Source of the DNA: Kineosporia babensis
Lineage (GTDB): Bacteria > Actinomycetota > Actinomycetes > Actinomycetales > Kineosporiaceae
DNA length: 64,000 nucleotides
Reading direction: 5' to 3'
Assembly (NCBI RefSeq): GCF_021129305.1
Contig: NZ_JAJOMB010000017.1
Coordinates: 1-64,000, forward strand
Below, piece by piece: positions 51,559 through 59,840 of the stretch. Made by a program: the position numbers and the translations under genes. The notes beneath the pieces are model-generated. The model worked only from the letters and a program-made list of their open reading frames with translations. It made no database searches and was not told the DNA's origin. How positions within the stretch are numbered: position 1 is the first letter of the stretch; every line of letters begins with the position of its first letter.

Positions 51559-52617
51559 TCACTGCCCGCCAGCGTGCGCAGGTAGCGGTTTGACCTGGGG
51601 AAGACGCTCTTTCAGCCGCAGCGCGGGCTTTTCCACCAGATACCAGGAGAAACCGGTCAGGCCGATCGTGAGACTCACCTCCAGCAGGTGCTGCACCGGG
51701 TGCGAGAAGCCGCGGCTCTGCACGGTCATGAAGACCGGGTAGTGGTACAGGTACAGCCCGTAGGACACCGCCCCGATCCCGACCAGGGGCTTCAGCGACA
51801 GCAGACGCACCATCGGCCCGTCGGTGCAGGTGGCCAGGTGGTGCACGACCATGGCGCTGAGCAGGGCCACCAACGGCAGGCGCCACTGGAAGGTGGAGGC
51901 CGCTTCGATGTACGAGGTGGCGAACAGTGCGGCCAGCCCGGCCACCCCGAGCCAGGCCACCGCCTCGGAGCGGCCCTTGCTGGAGAACAGCGTCTCCCGC
52001 CGGTCCAGCAGCGCCGCCAGCAGGCTGCCCAGCAGCAGGCCGTCGCAGTGCGAGGTGGTGGCGTAGTACATCCAGCTGCCGCCGTCGAAGTGCCAGGTGA
52101 TCACCCGGGCCGCCACGATCACGGTGACCACCGCGGCCAGGGCCCGGGCCGGGGGCTGCCTCCGGCGGGCCAGCACCACGATCAGCACCGCCGGCCAGAT
52201 CAGGTAGAACTGCTCCTCGATCGACAGCGACCAGGTGTGCGTCCAGATCCCGATGCTGCCGTCGACCCCCACGCTGGCCCAGTTGGCCACGTAGAACAGC
52301 ACACTGGCCACGGCCGCGACCGGATTGACCGTGAGCTCGGCCTGCTCCCAGGTCAGGGCGAACGGCAGCGTCACGGCCAGCATGAACAGCAGGGCCGGCA
52401 GCAGCCGCAGCCCGCGGCGCAGGTAGAACGCCTTCAGGTCGATCCGCTCGGTCCGGGCCCACTCCCGCAGCAGCAGCGCGGTGATCAGGTAGCCGCTGAT
52501 CACGAAGAAGACGTCCACCCCGAGGAAGCCACCGTGCGCGGCCGGCGAGGTGTGAAAAGCCATGACAGCCAGCACGGCGAAGGCGCGCAGACCGTCCAGC
52601 GCGGGGCGACGGGACAT
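51559..52617 (-). CDS. Acyltransferase family 3 (OafA/YrhL-like) membrane protein
   Basis: 352 residues with about ten membrane helices. RRPALDGLRAFAVLAVMAFH is the AT3 opening, with the catalytic His in AFHTSPAAHGGFLGVDVFFV. FYLRRGLRLLPALLFML carries the RxxR motif and FWLIWP-like sequence appears as EEQFYLIWPAVL. No SGNH domain is attached. Family members transfer acyl groups to extracytoplasmic sugars of wall polymers, antibiotics or peptidoglycan. The start codon sits at the 3' edge of a 17-bp stem that includes its ribosome-binding site. Confidence 0.88.
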   Translation of the reverse strand: MSRRPALDGLRAFAVLAVMAFHTSPAAHGGFLGVDVFFVISGYLITALLLREWARTERIDLKAFYLRRGLRLLPALLFMLAVTLPFALTWEQAELTVNPVAAVASVLFYVANWASVGVDGSIGIWTHTWSLSIEEQFYLIWPAVLIVVLARRRQPPARALAAVVTVIVAARVITWHFDGGSWMYYATTSHCDGLLLGSLLAALLDRRETLFSSKGRSEAVAWLGVAGLAALFATSYIEAASTFQWRLPLVALLSAMVVHHLATCTDGPMVRLLSLKPLVGIGAVSYGLYLYHYPVFMTVQSRGFSHPVQHLLEVSLTIGLTGFSWYLVEKPALRLKERLPQVKPLPAHAGGQ

Positions 52618-52677
52618 CTGATCCTCGGGGAGTAGACCAAGCGATCTTGGAGATTCTGTGTACTCCCCGAGGATCAG
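52618..52677 (-). promoter_or_regulatory. Hairpin covering the ribosome-binding site of the acyltransferase
   Basis: Perfect 17-bp arms CTGATCCTCGGGGAGTA and TACTCCCCGAGGATCAG enclose a 26-base loop. In the minus-strand mRNA the 3' arm contains GAGGATCAG followed directly by ATG, so the Shine-Dalgarno sequence is paired when the stem forms. It may be a translational switch or, as DNA, a repressor operator. Confidence 0.7.
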
Positions 52678-52747
52678 CCGCGGAACCCGTGACGACGACG
52701 TTTTCGCCGAGCGTCACGGATTCGGCCCAGTCACTGGTGCCGGCGGG

Positions 52748-55126
52748 TTACAGCCCCTTCGGCAGCTTGCCGTGGTGGATCACGGTCAGCCGCTGGGTAG
52801 GACGGGTCAGCGCCACGTACAGGTCGCTGGCCCCGCGGCGGGAGGCGGCGATGATCCCGACCGGGTCGACCACGGTGACCGCGTCGTACTCCAGGCCCTT
52901 CACGTCGTCCACGCTGAGCACCGAGACCCGGTCGGCCAGGGTGGCGTACTCCGGGGCGAGCAGCGACTTGCGCACCCGCTCGGAGACCTCGCCCAGGACC
53001 TCCTCCCGGGCCAGGATCACCGCGAACTGCCCACCGCCGAGCGCCGCTTCGTCGGCCGTGACCGCCTTGAGCACGGCCTCGGCCATCGCCCCGGGCTCCG
53101 CCGGGGTCTGCAGCACCGACGGCTCCCAGTCCCCCTCGCGGGCCGATTCGGGCAGCCGGACGCTGATGCCGGTGGCCGTGAGCATGGCGGCGGCCGGGCG
53201 CATGATCTTGGCCGGGGTGCGGTAGTTGACGGTCAACTCGGACACCCGCCAGCGGTCCTTGGCGATCGTGTCCAGGGCGCCGGCCCAGGTGCTGGCCCCG
53301 GCCGCGGAGCTGGTCTGGGCCAGGTCGCCGACCACCGTCATCGACCGGGAGGGCACCCGCCGGGCCAGCGTGCGCCACATCATCGGCGAGACCTCCTGGG
53401 CCTCGTCGACCACCACATGCCCGTACGTCCAGGTGCGGTCGTCGCGGGCCCGTTCGGACACGGTCAGGCTGCCGCCCGGGCCCTCGAACCGGTCGGCCAG
53501 CATGTCGGCGGTCATCATCGCCGAGGCCTCACCGGACATCTGCAGCACGCCCTGGGCGTAGCGCACCGCCTCGGCCCGCTCGGCCGCCGCCCGGGCGCGT
53601 TCCCGGGCCGCCTCGGCCGTGGCGGTGACGTCGGGACCGATCAGCTCGGCCACCTCGTCCAGCAGCGGCACGTCGGACTGGGTCCACGGGCTTCCGGCCG
53701 GCCGCTGCAACAGCCGGGCCTCGGCTTTGGCCAGCTTGCCCTCGGTGGCCGCGCGCAGCCGGGCCGGGGTGGAGAACAGCTTGTCCAGGAACGCCTCGGC
53801 CGACAGCGGCATCCAGCGCAGGTTGATCTCGCGCCGCACGTCGATGCTGTCGCGCAGCTCGGCGGCCAGCTCCAGCCGGGTCTCGGCGTCGTTCTCCAGA
53901 CGGCGGCTGCGGGCCAGCTGGCCGGCCAGGTCGTCGAGCAGGTGCTTGACGAAGGTGGACCGAGCCTCGTTGTGCGGCCGGCCGGTCTGCCGGGCCCGCG
54001 AGCGCGCCTCGGCCACCGCGGCCGGGCGCAGCGTGATCTGGTCGCCGTCGAGGCTGATCGGCACCGGCTTGGGCAGCAGCAGCTGGCGCTGCCGGACCGC
54101 CTCGCGGATCACCCGGGCCATCCGCAGATCACCCTTGAGCATCGCCACGTTGGGCACGTCGGTGGCGTTGGCCTCCACCCCGGGGAAGATCTGGCTCGGG
54201 GTGGACAGCACGACGCCGGTCTCGCCCAGCGAGGGCAGCACCCGCTCGATGTAGCGCAGGAACACCGGGGACGGGCCGACCACCAGCACACCACTCTTGG
54301 CGATCCGCTCGCGGTGGGTGTAGAGCAGGTAGGCGGCCCGGTGCAGGGCCACCGCGGTCTTGCCGGTACCCGGGCCGCCCTGGACCACCAGCACGCCGGT
54401 CAGCGGGGCGCGGACGATCTGGTCCTGCTCGGACTGCAAGGTGGCCACGATGTCGCGCATCTTGCCGGTGCGGTGCTCGGTGAGAGCCGTCATCAGCGCG
54501 CCGTCACCGGTGACGGTGGTGAGGTCGGCCGCGTCCAGACCGGCGGCGTCGAGCAGCTCGTCGTCGATACCGGTGACCGTGCGGCCCCGGGTGGCCAGGT
54601 GCCGCCGGCGGGCCACGCCGCCCGGGGAGGCAGCGGTGGCCTGGTAGAAGGCGGCCGCGGCGGGGGCCCGCCAGTCGACCAGGAGCTGGTGCTGCCCCTC
54701 GTCCGAGAGCCCGATCCGGCCGACGTAGCGGCGCTCGCCGCCGCTCATGTCCAGTCGGCCGAAGGCCAGCCGGTCCTCGACCGCGTCGAGCTGGGCCAGC
54801 CGCTCGGTGTGCAGGGCGTCGAAGGCGTCCTTCTCGGCCCGGCCCGCCGGAGTGTTGGACGAGGACGCCCGGCGCACCTCGTCCAGAGTTTTCTGGGCCC
54901 GCGAACGGATGTCGTCGAGCCGGCTGTAGAGCTGGTCGAGATAGTCCTGCTCGTGCGCCACCTCGCGCTCGGTGGCTCCCTGCGGGCTGTCCGGGGCCGC
55001 GCCGGCCGCTTCGCTACTACTTGCCGCGTCGCTGCCGACGTGCCGGCCCACCGGCGTGCCGGAGTTGCCGGCGCCGTCGGTGCTGCCAGTGCTGTCGGCC
55101 AGACCGTCGACCGTGCCATCGCTCAC
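52748..55126 (-). CDS. helR: HelD/HelR-type RNA-polymerase-associated UvrD-like helicase
   Basis: 792 residues from GTG at 55126, which has GGGAGG 7 nt upstream; ATG at 55141 and GTG at 55150 are alternatives. The N-terminal ~60 residues are low-complexity. Helicase motifs: VQGGPGTGKTAVALHRAAYL (Walker A), HVVVDEAQEVSPMMWRTL (motif II), VVGDLAQTSS (motif III), VNYRTPAKIM and YVALTRPTQRL. The N-terminal coiled region (HEQDYLDQLYSRLDDIR) and large insertion fit HelD-class proteins, which dismantle stalled RNA polymerase and, in HelR, displace rifamycin. No rifamycin-associated promoter element was seen upstream. It lies upstream of the acyltransferase gene by ~70 bp. Confidence 0.85.
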   Translation of the reverse strand: MSDGTVDGLADSTGSTDGAGNSGTPVGRHVGSDAASSSEAAGAAPDSPQGATEREVAHEQDYLDQLYSRLDDIRSRAQKTLDEVRRASSSNTPAGRAEKDAFDALHTERLAQLDAVEDRLAFGRLDMSGGERRYVGRIGLSDEGQHQLLVDWRAPAAAAFYQATAASPGGVARRRHLATRGRTVTGIDDELLDAAGLDAADLTTVTGDGALMTALTEHRTGKMRDIVATLQSEQDQIVRAPLTGVLVVQGGPGTGKTAVALHRAAYLLYTHRERIAKSGVLVVGPSPVFLRYIERVLPSLGETGVVLSTPSQIFPGVEANATDVPNVAMLKGDLRMARVIREAVRQRQLLLPKPVPISLDGDQITLRPAAVAEARSRARQTGRPHNEARSTFVKHLLDDLAGQLARSRRLENDAETRLELAAELRDSIDVRREINLRWMPLSAEAFLDKLFSTPARLRAATEGKLAKAEARLLQRPAGSPWTQSDVPLLDEVAELIGPDVTATAEAARERARAAAERAEAVRYAQGVLQMSGEASAMMTADMLADRFEGPGGSLTVSERARDDRTWTYGHVVVDEAQEVSPMMWRTLARRVPSRSMTVVGDLAQTSSAAGASTWAGALDTIAKDRWRVSELTVNYRTPAKIMRPAAAMLTATGISVRLPESAREGDWEPSVLQTPAEPGAMAEAVLKAVTADEAALGGGQFAVILAREEVLGEVSERVRKSLLAPEYATLADRVSVLSVDDVKGLEYDAVTVVDPVGIIAASRRGASDLYVALTRPTQRLTVIHHGKLPKGL

Positions 55127-55769
55127 GCCATGGCCTCCCATGCTCGTCACCCACCTGCTCCGCCGCGCATCAGCTCACGCGGCACCGCTGCGATCTACCT
55201 ACTTGTTGCCCGAACCACGTACCCGTTTCCGGCGAGCACCCCAAAGCCTTGCGAGAGTTGTGCTCACGCACAAACCACACACGCGCTCTGCCCGGCCGGC
55301 CTGGGCGTCCGCGTCCTGTCCACGCCGTGTTCACGTCGCGCACCCATACGCAGGCCCCACGTGACCACCCGCATCCGGCGGGCCGCTCCCCCTGAACCTG
55401 CTGCCTCTCCCTGGTGAGCCACCGAGCTCGCTCGCACCGCTCATACCGCTGCACGTACCGTCGCCCGCCCGGCACCGCCGCCCGTACCGGTGCCCAACTG
55501 GTCCCCGCACGTAAGTCGGCGGACCCGCGTTCGGTGCCCACCTCGTCCTCAAGCAACGCCCGTGAACCAGCCCGGAACGCTCGGCGACCGTAACCAGCCA
55601 CGCCTGCCGAACCGGTCAACCCAACCCGCCTGGCGCAACCGCCTCGGCGACCGGGACGGTTCTCTCCGACCACACGCCCGGCCCGGACGATCAGCCAGCT
55701 TGGCGGCGGCCCGACGCAACCACCCGGCCGCGTTCCACCGGACCGGCTGATCCTGCTGGCCAGCCACCT

Positions 55770-55880
55770 CCACCGACCCGGCCGAAACAACTGACCCAGC
55801 CGAAACCACCGACCCAGCCACCTCCACCGGTCCGACCGAAACCACCGGTCCGACCGAAACCGCAGCGCCGTCCGAAACCG
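55770..55880. repeat. Short imperfect direct repeats
   Basis: Units such as CCGAAACCACCGACCCAGCC and GGTCCGACCGAAACCACC recur several times with a period of about 15-18 bp. Copies are imperfect and change gradually along the run. Confidence 0.6.
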
Positions 55881-55917
55881 CAGGGCCGCCCGAACCGACC
55901 AGACCAGCCAACCCGGC

Positions 55918-56016
55918 CAACTCGACCGAGCCCATCAGCCCGGTTCTGCGCGCCGACCAGACCGGCCAACTCTGCCAACTCGACCACGCCCATCAGCCCG
56001 GTTCTGCGGGCCGACC
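55918..56016. repeat. 58-bp tandem duplication
   Basis: A 40-bp block beginning CAACTCGACCGAGCCCATCA and ending GCGCGCCGACC appears at 55918 and again at 55976 (offset 58 bp) with two changes. A third partial copy starts near 56031 (GACTCGACCGCGCCCACCGA). Confidence 0.75.
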
Positions 56017-56211
56017 TGATCAGGCCGGCCGACTCGACCGCGCCCACCGACCCGGCCGAACCGCCGCATCGCTACCGGACCACCACGTCCTCAAGTTCTG
56101 GACGCCGACCACCGCACAACGCCTTGTTGCCCGCCGAACACCGCCCTCGCCACCGGCCAGCCACGGGCCGAACGACCCGACCCGGCGCAAAGGACTTACC
56201 AGTATGTCTCT

Positions 56212-57264
56212 TCAGGCGGCCTCGCGCTGATCCTCCTCGACCCGGTTGTGCGTGATCCACTCGTCGATCTGCTGCCACCACTCGTACAACCAGGCGATCC
56301 GCGGCTCCCGGCCCTCCGGCACGCTGCCCGCAGGCACCTGCCACCACCGCATCTTCACGTCCACCTCGGTGGGCAGCGCATCCCAGACGTCGGCGACCGT
56401 GAGCAGGTGGTCCGTTCCGGTGTGGGCCACCCAGACCACGTCGGCCTCCGGGGCGTTGTCCAGCACCGCCAGCACTCCCCCCGGACGCGGCGGAAGCACG
56501 TGTCGCATGGCTTCGGCCTTGGCCGCCTCCGCGGTCAGCCCCCTACGGCGCAACTTGGCGATGGCCCGCGCGCGGCGTCGGGCGGTGAAGTTGCCGCCTT
56601 CGGGGAAGAGCACCAGGGCATCGTTGCCGTCCAGCCGGCGGGCCAGTTCACCGATCTGCTGCTCGGCGTCGGGCCCCTTCTCCGGATCGACGGTGGCCTT
56701 GCCCGGCGCCCCGGAGCGGATGAACCGGGTGGGCAGGCGGTTGAGCACGATGTCGATGGCCGGATCCCACTGCATGGTGTCTTTCAGGACGATCCGTGGT
56801 TCCCGGTCGTACCAGTCCATCAGGGCGTGCACGAGGAGGAAGGAGTCGCCCGGGCCGGCATGCCGGCAGAACACGATCAGCGGCTTGTCGCGGTAGGCCT
56901 CCAACTCCGGGCCCTCCAGCCGGACCTGCACGTGCAGCACGTGATTGACCAGCCAGAAGATCCAGCGCAGGAACGCCCGGACGCAGACGTAGTGCTGCCG
57001 CTCGTGCTTGGGCTCGCGCACCCGGCGGCCGAAACCGCAGGCCAGCCACAGGTACCCGAGCACCACCAGGGCCACGCCCTCGGCGGCGAGGTAGCCGATC
57101 ACCAGGACGGTGATCCGCAGTACGCGCCCGTGCTGGCGGGGGACGAGAAGACTGACCAGCGCCGCCAGCAGCAGCGTGGCCGGGGCGGTGAGCACGGCGG
57201 CCACGCTGATCAGCAGCATGAGCGGCAGTAGCACGAGGCGCCGTACCCAGTACGGGGGAAGCAT
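56212..57264 (-). CDS. Lysophospholipid acyltransferase (PlsC-like)
   Basis: 350 residues. Two or three N-terminal membrane spans (RRLVLLPLMLLISVAAVL, ITVLVIGYLAAEGVALVVL) precede the acyltransferase domain. The HX4D motif is present as CRHAGPGDSF, and the acyl-acceptor motif as LFPEGGNFT. It probably acylates a lysophospholipid or similar polar lipid at the inner membrane. It ends 3 bp before the start context of the neighbouring patatin gene's stop, so the two form a short operon: a phospholipase that releases fatty acid and an acyltransferase that could re-acylate. Confidence 0.85.
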   Translation of the reverse strand: MLPPYWVRRLVLLPLMLLISVAAVLTAPATLLLAALVSLLVPRQHGRVLRITVLVIGYLAAEGVALVVLGYLWLACGFGRRVREPKHERQHYVCVRAFLRWIFWLVNHVLHVQVRLEGPELEAYRDKPLIVFCRHAGPGDSFLLVHALMDWYDREPRIVLKDTMQWDPAIDIVLNRLPTRFIRSGAPGKATVDPEKGPDAEQQIGELARRLDGNDALVLFPEGGNFTARRRARAIAKLRRRGLTAEAAKAEAMRHVLPPRPGGVLAVLDNAPEADVVWVAHTGTDHLLTVADVWDALPTEVDVKMRWWQVPAGSVPEGREPRIAWLYEWWQQIDEWITHNRVEEDQREAA

Positions 57265-57267
57265 GGG

Positions 57268-58098
57268 TCAGGCCTGCTCTCCGGCGGGAAGCGATTCCAG
57301 GTAGGCCCGCGAGGCCTGGTACGCCTCGTCGATCCGGGCCCGGACCTTCTGGGTGTTGCGGTAGCGCAGGTTGGCGCTGGGCGCCTGGACCGAACCGGCC
57401 GGCAGGACGCGCACCGTTACCCCCTCGGGCACGGCGGCCATGTCGGCGGCGAAGCGGTGCCGCCGGGCGATCTCGAAGGCCACCGTGGCAACCTCCCAGG
57501 GCCGGGAGGGCACCCGCAACGGCTGCTCGATGCGCCCGACGTGCAGCACGAAGATCTCGGTGGCGCCGAGCGCGACGGCCCGGCCCACCGGCAGGCTGTT
57601 GACCAGGCCGCCGTCCAGGTAGTGCTCACCGTTGATCTGGACCGGGCCGAACATGCCGGGGACGGCGCAGGACGCCGACACTGCGGTGGCCAGCGGCCCC
57701 TGGGTGAACCAGGTCTCCGCGGCGCGCTCGATGCTGGCCGCGCAGCACTGGAACGGGACGGCCAGGTCTTCGATGTCGACCGGGCCGAGGCGGCGCTCGA
57801 TCAGCGCCCGTAACGGCTCGATCGAGTGCAGGTGGGTACCGGTGCTGGCGGCCACCCGCAGGCGCTGGAGCGGGCCGGAGAAAAGCTCCCGCCCGCCCAG
57901 CGACTCCCAGGTGGCCGTCAGTTCGCCCACGCAGTCGAGGGTCGGATCGGCCGCCAGCACGGCGCCGTTGATCGCGCCGACGCTGGTACCGAGGACGAGA
58001 TCGGGGCGGTGCCCGGCCTCCATCACGGCGCGGAGCATGCCTACCTCGCTGGCTCCCAGCATGCCCCCGCCGCCGAACACGAATGCGGTCTTGCCCAT
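57268..58098 (-). CDS. Patatin-like phospholipase family protein
   Basis: 276 residues. The oxyanion loop GGGGMLGASEVG, the nucleophile Ser in VLGTSVGAINGAV, and the Asp of the dyad in YLDGGLVNSLPVG are all present. No signal peptide or membrane span is seen, so it probably acts on the inner membrane from the cytoplasm, or on neutral lipids. The GVAALGATEIFVLHVGR-like region appears as VALGATEIFVLHV. It is transcribed directly ahead of the PlsC-like gene (3-bp gap), consistent with phospholipid or triacylglycerol remodelling. Confidence 0.9.
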   Translation of the reverse strand: MGKTAFVFGGGGMLGASEVGMLRAVMEAGHRPDLVLGTSVGAINGAVLAADPTLDCVGELTATWESLGGRELFSGPLQRLRVAASTGTHLHSIEPLRALIERRLGPVDIEDLAVPFQCCAASIERAAETWFTQGPLATAVSASCAVPGMFGPVQINGEHYLDGGLVNSLPVGRAVALGATEIFVLHVGRIEQPLRVPSRPWEVATVAFEIARRHRFAADMAAVPEGVTVRVLPAGSVQAPSANLRYRNTQKVRARIDEAYQASRAYLESLPAGEQA

Positions 58099-58156
58099 CG
58101 CCGCCCGTTACTCCCCTCACCGACCACCGGAACGCGGCGACCGTACGCCATCCGGG

Positions 58157-58573
58157 CTACTCCAGCGCCTCCAGGTCGGCCACCGGGCTCTGCTGGAGTT
58201 CGCAGACCTCGGCGATCACGGCGAACGCCGGATGGTGGTGCAGCACCGCGAGATGGTGCTCCAGCGCGGTGGCGGCCACCAGCAGATCGCGCGGGCGGAC
58301 CGGTGGCCCGGCCAGACGGCCGAGCTTGGACTGCAGCTTCACCGCCCGTTCGCCCACCTCCGCCGCGAACGGCACGGACCGGTAGGCCTGCCGCCGGTCG
58401 GCCCGCATCTTGCGGTAGGCCGCCGCGGTGGCGGCCATCTCCAGCGCCTCCAGGTCGAGCACCGGGCAGGTGTACAGCACCCCGGCCCGGAGCATCGGCC
58501 GCAGCCGGGCCGTGACCTCCGGGTGGTGCGCCACCCCGAGCGCGCTGCTGTCGAGCAGCCAGCCGACGTTCAT
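58157..58573 (-). CDS. vapC: PIN-domain ribonuclease toxin (VapC family)
   Basis: 138 residues. PIN acidic residues are visible: Asp in WLLDSSALGVAHHP, Glu in LDLEALEMAA and Asp in RPRDLLVAATALEHH. The usual fourth acidic position, normally a D.DF..I segment, reads HHHPAFAVIAEV, so one ligand seems lost or shifted, as happens in many VapC proteins. It should cleave tRNA or other RNA when freed. It overlaps the antitoxin gene by 4 bp. Its tail QQSPVADLEALE is a short acidic extension. Confidence 0.85.
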   Translation of the reverse strand: MNVGWLLDSSALGVAHHPEVTARLRPMLRAGVLYTCPVLDLEALEMAATAAAYRKMRADRRQAYRSVPFAAEVGERAVKLQSKLGRLAGPPVRPRDLLVAATALEHHLAVLHHHPAFAVIAEVCELQQSPVADLEALE

Positions 58574-58821
58574 CGTTCCCCCCTGTCCCGCCCGGGCTGG
58601 ACGGTCCGGCCGGGCAGCCCCGCGAACTGCCCGCTCTCGTAGCGATACACCTCCGCCGCCACGGCGCGGCTGCGATTACGCTCCCTGATCAGCTCGGCGA
58701 GCGCCTGATCCACCGCCGCCGCTTCCGGCACGCCCAGGAGCAGCGCTGCTCGACGCAGCAGCGCCCCATCGACCCCCTCCACCGTGCTTCTCGTCACCAG
58801 CCGGACATCCTCAGCAAACAC
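58570..58821 (-). CDS. vapB: VapB-family antitoxin
   Basis: 83 residues, GTG start with GGGAGGGGG upstream. The N-terminal part (RLVTRSTVEGVDGALLRRAA then LLGVPEAAAVDQALAELI) is the ribbon-helix-helix pattern typical of VapB, with a short predicted beta strand followed by two helices. The C-terminal half (YESGQFAGLPGRTVQPGRD) is flexible and would wrap the toxin. Its stop overlaps the toxin start by 4 bp, and it comes first, as usual for these operons. Confidence 0.82.
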   Translation of the reverse strand: MFAEDVRLVTRSTVEGVDGALLRRAALLLGVPEAAAVDQALAELIRERNRSRAVAAEVYRYESGQFAGLPGRTVQPGRDRGER

Positions 58822-58848
58822 GCCCGTCCCCCTCCCTCTTTCGGTTTA

Positions 58849-58871
58849 TACCCCCATCCTGCATTGGGGTA
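58849..58871. promoter_or_regulatory. Candidate VapB operator upstream of vapBC
   Basis: Inverted arms TACCCC (58849-58854) and GGGGTA (58866-58871) are separated by 11 bp, 28 bp upstream of the antitoxin start. A purine-rich TATAAA-like stretch lies next to it on the minus strand. VapBC pairs usually repress their own promoter through such sites. Confidence 0.5.
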
Positions 58872-59383
58872 CCGACAGTTTTCTTTCTTGTCCCTCCCCT
58901 CCCCACGTCCCCCCTGCTCAGGCCCAAACACCCTCCCCCTCCTAGCCATTCAGCCACCCTCCGGTGCCACCGAGCCATACCCCCGCCGCGCCTTCTACGG
59001 CCGCCGAAGCGCCTACCCGGAGCGAGACGGCTCCACGACTCTGGGGAGTGGCAGCTTGCTTACCGGCGAGCAGACTGCGGCAGGTAGCGTCGTCGGCCCG
59101 GGTGAGACCACCGCCATCGAGGCGCGCTCCGAGCTCGACCCATTACTGTCGGACACTGCCGCAACGCTGAAAGCGGATACCTAAGCAATATTTTGGAAGT
59201 CACTGTCGTAGCGAGGAGGCGCCCGGTGGCCGTCTGGCAGCCGTTGGGACGAGGGTGGCCGCGGCGGCCTGGGCAACGCCTCGCTGGCCTCGGCCCGGCG
59301 CAAGGCGCCCGGCTTCGCGCTGCTCGGTGAGCCCGGCCACCGGGCGCCCCGCAGTAGGCATGGACTTCCAAAAACACGACCCA

Positions 59384-59468
59384 GGTGGCCACCAGGGTTG
59401 GCCGGGTTCCGAGACATGGCGGCGAACGAATGGGGCGCAGTCGACCCGGCCAAGGTTCGTGGCCAACA
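59384..59468. repeat. Dispersed intergenic repeat, copy B
   Basis: About 85 bp beginning GGTGGCCACCAGGGTTGGCC, then GGGTTCCGAGACATGGCGGC and CCAAGGTTCGTGGCCAACA. The order and spacing match the copy at 27272-27359, with roughly a quarter of positions changed by eye. Confidence 0.75.
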
Positions 59469-59678
59469 ACGCTGGGCAAGGAGAAGCAGTCTCGGACCGC
59501 GCGCTGTCAGGCGGCGAATGTGGAACAGTTCGACGACGTGTACACCTGGTGCCAGATGGACCACCTTTACACATTGCGAGCAGCCGTTTACCGGACCCTG
59601 TGCAATGGCACTGGGGCAGTGGCCGCGCGCGTGCATCGGAGCGAGGGCGGATTTGCTCACTGACCTACATATCAGTGC

Positions 59679-59764
59679 GGCAGCCCCCAAGGTTCGACGG
59701 ATTCCGAGACGTGGTGGCAACGAACAGTGGCAGAGCGAGCCGGCCAAGGCCCTTGGCCACCACC
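59679..59764. repeat. Dispersed intergenic repeat, copy C
   Basis: Begins GGCAGCCCCCAAGGTTCGAC, then ATTCCGAGACGTGGTGGCAA and CCGGCCAAGGCCCTTGGCCA. As at 27272, it is preceded by AGTGC. It lies 211 bp after copy B and ends ~75 bp before the PD-(D/E)XK-like gene. Confidence 0.75.
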
Positions 59765-59827
59765 GCCAGGGATTCAGCGGCCGGCGGGCAGACTGCCGAA
59801 GATCGCAACCGAATGACCACGGAGAGC

Positions 59828-59833
59828 TACTAT
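59828..59833 (+). promoter_or_regulatory. Predicted -10 box of leaderless mRNA
   Basis: TACTAT lies 7 nt before the GTG at 59841 in an AT-rich pocket; no Shine-Dalgarno sequence is present. Confidence 0.45.
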
Positions 59834-59840
59834 TTATCCC

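Larger units (their letters stand above)
55127..56211. other. Long intergenic region with low-complexity repeats
   Basis: About 1.1 kb with no gene I can support. From ~55770 the plus strand is a run of CCGACC/GAAACC-type short repeats, and a 58-bp unit is duplicated at 55918-56016. Open frames here encode only GSVVSAG-like or RFGR-like repeats and lack start signals. A promoter for the helicase gene lies at the left edge. Confidence 0.55.
58872..59827. other. Intergenic region with dispersed repeats
   Basis: Nearly 1 kb with no supportable gene between vapBC and the PD-(D/E)XK-like gene. It contains two copies of the repeat also found at 27.3 kb (59384 and 59679) and an imperfect GTGTACAC...TTACACA dyad near 59538-59574. 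The first ~150 bp is a C-rich run with no evident function. Confidence 0.6.

Noticed and set aside
55127-55400. A rifamycin-associated element before helR
   Set aside because: The expected GGGGCTTGC/GCAAGCCCC inverted repeat was not found; the nearest sequence, CCCCAAAGCCTTGCG, does not pair.
52658-55417. A 919-codon plus-strand frame opposite the helicase gene
   Set aside because: The opposite strand carries all the helicase motifs; this frame is a GC-skew shadow with no recognisable domain.
55549-56047. Minus-strand repetitive peptides (GSVVSAG-like, RFGR-like)
   Set aside because: Both frames arise from the same short DNA repeats, lack ribosome-binding sites and overlap each other in different frames.
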